Source: Phycisphaerae bacterium (lineage in GTDB: Bacteria > Planctomycetota > Phycisphaerae > UBA1845). Taken from it: DNA of 9,727 bases. The DNA lies in assembly GCA_029260155.1 (NCBI GenBank), contig JAJDDU010000284.1:1-9727 (forward strand), in the 5' to 3' direction. Position numbers and translations under genes: made by a program. Under the pieces are notes generated by a model that saw only the letters and a list, made by a program, of their open reading frames with translations, searched no databases and was not told the DNA's origin. Position 1 is the stretch's first letter, and each line of letters starts with the position of its first letter. Positions 7,533-9,727 of this stretch are shown here, one piece after another.

Positions 7533-9727
7533 TCAGCGTGAGACCGCTGAATCGCAATGGCGTCTCCGAAACACGATCGTACCCGCCGATAGCAACAGGA
7601 ACGTCACGGCGATCAGCCCCCACTGCGATACAGTGGGAATACCCAAGCCAAGCCCACTCTCATAAAGGGATTCAATCTGCACAGTCGTCAGGACCGCCTT
7701 GTAGATTCGCACGTCGTCGAGCAGCCCCCTGAACTGCCGGTCCGTTCGATCTCGGCCGAAGTAAGTGACGCCGTCGAATTCCTCGATAGCGTGGCTGCTG
7801 CTGTCGACTGCCGATGCCAGCACGCCCTGATCACCCATGAAGATCGTCGCCTGGTCCGGTTCGACCACCAGTGCAACGAAGACCCACTCGCCGTCAGGCA
7901 CAATGACTCCGGAATCCCAATCCCAATTGCCGCCGTTCCAGTGGTAGCGTAGCTCATGCTGATTACCGAGGTTCAGACCTGCGACGGTATCGCCGTCGCG
8001 AGAGAAGACCAACCCAGTGAACGGAACTTGGCTTCCGTCCCGCTTCATCCATGCAGTGATCGTAACTCGGTCACTATTGAGGTCCAGCGCGGGCACTGAA
8101 ACGTAGTCATTGATCCCGTCGAAAGAAACAGCTGTTCCGAGGATCGGGCTGGCGCTGGGCTGATCGAGCAACGGGCCGTTGACATAGATCCCGTCCTGGC
8201 CGCCCATGGTGTTGGAGGCGGTCGTGCCGCTCGCTTCGTCCAGGGACCAATGACCGAAATCCGCCAGCGTGTACTGCCACACATGTCCAGGGATTTCCGA
8301 CGCACCAATCCTCTCGTCGATACGCCAGAAGTACGTGATACCGCTCTGAGCAACGCCCGGCGGGTCAAACCACGATTTCGTTAGGCTCCCCCGATACTCC
8401 CCTGACTCCGTCGTAGCGTCGCGGACGGCCACATAATCGCTTCCGAAGTACACGTCGTGCGAATCGGTGACGGGCCCCGCAGTCCACTCGATGATCCCGT
8501 CCGACGCGATGAGCTTCCCACCGTCAGCCGGCTGCGGCGTTGTCGCACGCGCGCCGTGGGCACGCACGTCGTCAATCTCATTGGCGGTCAACGCGTAGTC
8601 ATAGACCCGCACCTCGTCAAGCCAGCCATCAAACCGTCGCGAAGCGCTGTTTCGATCCCGTCCGATGTCCAGCAAGCCGTTGAATTCCTCGACCCCATGA
8701 GCATAAACATGCTCAGCCGACTGCATCACGCCGGCGTCCATGAACACCGTGGCAACATTCGGCGCGACAACCATCGCCACGAAGACCCACTCGCCATCCG
8801 GAACGATCAGCCCCGTCGACCAGTTGTACGTGCCGGCTTCGCCGTTCCATGTGTATCGAAGTTCATTGCCCGGACCGAACGACAGGCCTGCATTCGTATC
8901 CGCGTCGTTGCTGTAGACGATTCCCGACCACGCCGCCTGTTCGCCGTTACGCCTCAACCACGTCGTGAACGTAATCCGGTCCGTGTACAGGTTGAGCGCG
9001 GGAACCTCGACGTAGTCGTTGACACCGTCGAAGCGCAGGCTGCCGTTGTACCGCCCGAACGCCCAAGTTGCGCCCCCGAAGATCGTGCCATGCGTAGCGC
9101 CGAACGTCGCGTCCTCAGCCACCGAGCCGCCGGCGGCGTCCAGCTTCCAATACCCGCGAAGCTTCTCCGGACGCACGTCGAACGACACCGTGCCGGCCGT
9201 CTGTTCGCCCGTTCCATCCCCGACCGTGTACTGGAAGGTGTCCTCTCCGATGAAGATCTGGGTCGGCAGCGCATACACCAACTCGTCTCGTCCACCGGGT
9301 CCGGTTCCTGCTGTGAGTGTAACTGTCGCACCCGCCGTGCTGACAGCGTCGAATGCGTCGATACTCAACAGATCACAGTTGCCGTCCTCGTCGTTTCCGA
9401 GAACGTCGAACGCAGCCGATCCGATTCCATCGTAATCGCTCTTTCGGATCGCCATCGCTTCGGGATAGGCGTATGGCGGCAGCGGTGTAGCGTGCGGGCC
9501 GACGTCGTCCAGGCAGGCGCCGGAATCCCGCGAGGCCTCGAAAATGTCCCGGGTGTTCGGGGCGACGTACAGGCAGCCTCCGCACATGTTGTTGCACGGT
9601 GTCAGGTCGTGGCAGTGGCCGGCACCCCAGTTGTGCCCCATTTCGTGCCCCATCGCGTTCGGCGTGTTGTACAAGCTCCACCCGTAGTTCCAGGCGGTGC
9701 AAGATCCAACGACCCACGCCAGTCCAC
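7533..9727 (-). CDS. Secreted metzincin (M12B reprolysin-like) protease with Ig/cadherin-like, two LamG domains and IPTL-CTERM anchor; N-terminus beyond window
   Basis: The frame is open to the right edge, giving 730 visible residues (first codon 9723-9725). A TTG at 9674 is not the start, because upstream codons read GLAWVVGSC, which matches the strand and cysteine region before the zinc helix in reprolysin-like enzymes. The zinc site is HEMGHNWGAGH (27-37): three His ligands, the Glu general base and the metzincin Gly. A Cys-rich loop follows, with CNNMCGGC at 44-51. Next are an Ig or cadherin-like domain (about 88-187, with DVLGNDEDG at 107-115), LamG 1 (about 190-391), an FN3-like linker domain (about 392-490), LamG 2 (about 491-690) and a C-terminal sorting signal (696-730). 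The signal peptide and any propeptide would lie outside the window. It is probably an extracellular or surface-held endopeptidase, with the LamG domains binding glycans or proteins. It lies 151 nt upstream of the glycosidase gene on the same strand; cotranscription is possible but not shown. Confidence 0.85.
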   Translation of the reverse strand, partial: GLAWVVGSCTAWNYGWSLYNTPNAMGHEMGHNWGAGHCHDLTPCNNMCGGCLYVAPNTRDIFEASRDSGACLDDVGPHATPLPPYAYPEAMAIRKSDYDGIGSAAFDVLGNDEDGNCDLLSIDAFDAVSTAGATVTLTAGTGPGGRDELVYALPTQIFIGEDTFQYTVGDGTGEQTAGTVSFDVRPEKLRGYWKLDAAGGSVAEDATFGATHGTIFGGATWAFGRYNGSLRFDGVNDYVEVPALNLYTDRITFTTWLRRNGEQAAWSGIVYSNDADTNAGLSFGPGNELRYTWNGEAGTYNWSTGLIVPDGEWVFVAMVVAPNVATVFMDAGVMQSAEHVYAHGVEEFNGLLDIGRDRNSASRRFDGWLDEVRVYDYALTANEIDDVRAHGARATTPQPADGGKLIASDGIIEWTAGPVTDSHDVYFGSDYVAVRDATTESGEYRGSLTKSWFDPPGVAQSGITYFWRIDERIGASEIPGHVWQYTLADFGHWSLDEASGTTASNTMGGQDGIYVNGPLLDQPSASPILGTAVSFDGINDYVSVPALDLNSDRVTITAWMKRDGSQVPFTGLVFSRDGDTVAGLNLGNQHELRYHWNGGNWDWDSGVIVPDGEWVFVALVVEPDQATIFMGDQGVLASAVDSSSHAIEEFDGVTYFGRDRTDRQFRGLLDDVRIYKAVLTTVQIESLYESGLGLGIPTVSQWGLIAVTFLLLSAGTIVFRRRHCDSAVSR
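7536..7640 (-). other. IPTL-CTERM-type protein sorting signal
   Basis: The last 35 residues of the protease read IPTVSQWG, then a hydrophobic helix of about 15 residues, then RRR and a short polar tail. This tripartite plan matches the IPTLxxWG-CTERM signal, which in known genomes is associated with an exosortase (XrtH-type). The fourth residue is Val instead of the consensus Leu. It predicts export, then membrane insertion or exosortase-dependent processing. No exosortase is encoded in the window. Confidence 0.8.
7656..8255 (-). repeat. LamG module 2 of an intragenic duplication
   Basis: Codes for residues about 491-690 of the protease, directly before the sorting signal. The similarity to module 1 is also visible in DNA, for example around 8101-8122 against 9011-9032 and around 7878-7901 against 8782-8805. 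This is consistent with a past tandem duplication, with the FN3-like domain now between the copies. Confidence 0.8.
8553..9158 (-). repeat. LamG module 1 of an intragenic duplication
   Basis: Codes for residues about 190-391 of the protease. It shares ordered blocks with module 2: FDGVNDYVEVPAL against FDGINDYVSVPAL, NELRYTWNG against HELRYHWNG, IVPDGEWVFVA in both, and a closing WLDEVRVYDYALT against LLDDVRIYKAVLT. The fold is a concanavalin-like beta sandwich (LamG-like jelly roll). Confidence 0.8.

Noticed and set aside
9672..9674. TTG as start codon of the metzincin gene
   Set aside because: The frame continues upstream with GLAWVVGSC, which fits the protease fold before the zinc helix, so the true start lies beyond the window.

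Overview
The window reads as GC-rich bacterial chromosome, almost fully coding, with five long genes and no RNA genes, insertion sequences or CRISPR arrays that I can see. The gene content suggests an environmental glycan- and protein-degrading bacterium: a secreted metzincin with LamG domains and an IPTL-CTERM tail, a PHP-type CehA/McbA-like lipoprotein, and a secreted clan GH-D-like glycosidase. Planctomycetota or a neighbouring lineage (Verrucomicrobiota, Lentisphaerota, Hydrogenedentota) fits best. This is an inference from architecture and composition; there is no phylogenetic marker in the window.

Layout. Positions 2-4502, plus strand: a tight three-gene run. It encodes a predicted lipoprotein metallohydrolase of the PHP superfamily, then a sugar-1-phosphate nucleotidyltransferase whose ATG overlaps the upstream stop (ATGA), then an APH-fold kinase resembling N-acetylhexosamine 1-kinase (NahK), starting 2 nt after the preceding stop. 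Positions 4505-9727, minus strand: an exported glycoside hydrolase that converges on the kinase gene with only 2 nt between stop codons, then a 151-nt spacer, then a large secreted metzincin protease whose N-terminus lies beyond the right edge.

How the genes may work together. The kinase and nucleotidyltransferase together look like a sugar salvage module (free sugar to sugar-1-phosphate to NDP-sugar) in the cytoplasm. The glycosidase, the PHP lipoprotein and the protease are all predicted to be exported. They could release sugars from glycoproteins or other decorated polymers outside the cytoplasm, with the kinase and nucleotidyltransferase capturing the product. Only the plus-strand genes are physically operonic. 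The functional link to the minus-strand genes is a neighbourhood inference, and no transporter or regulator is visible here.
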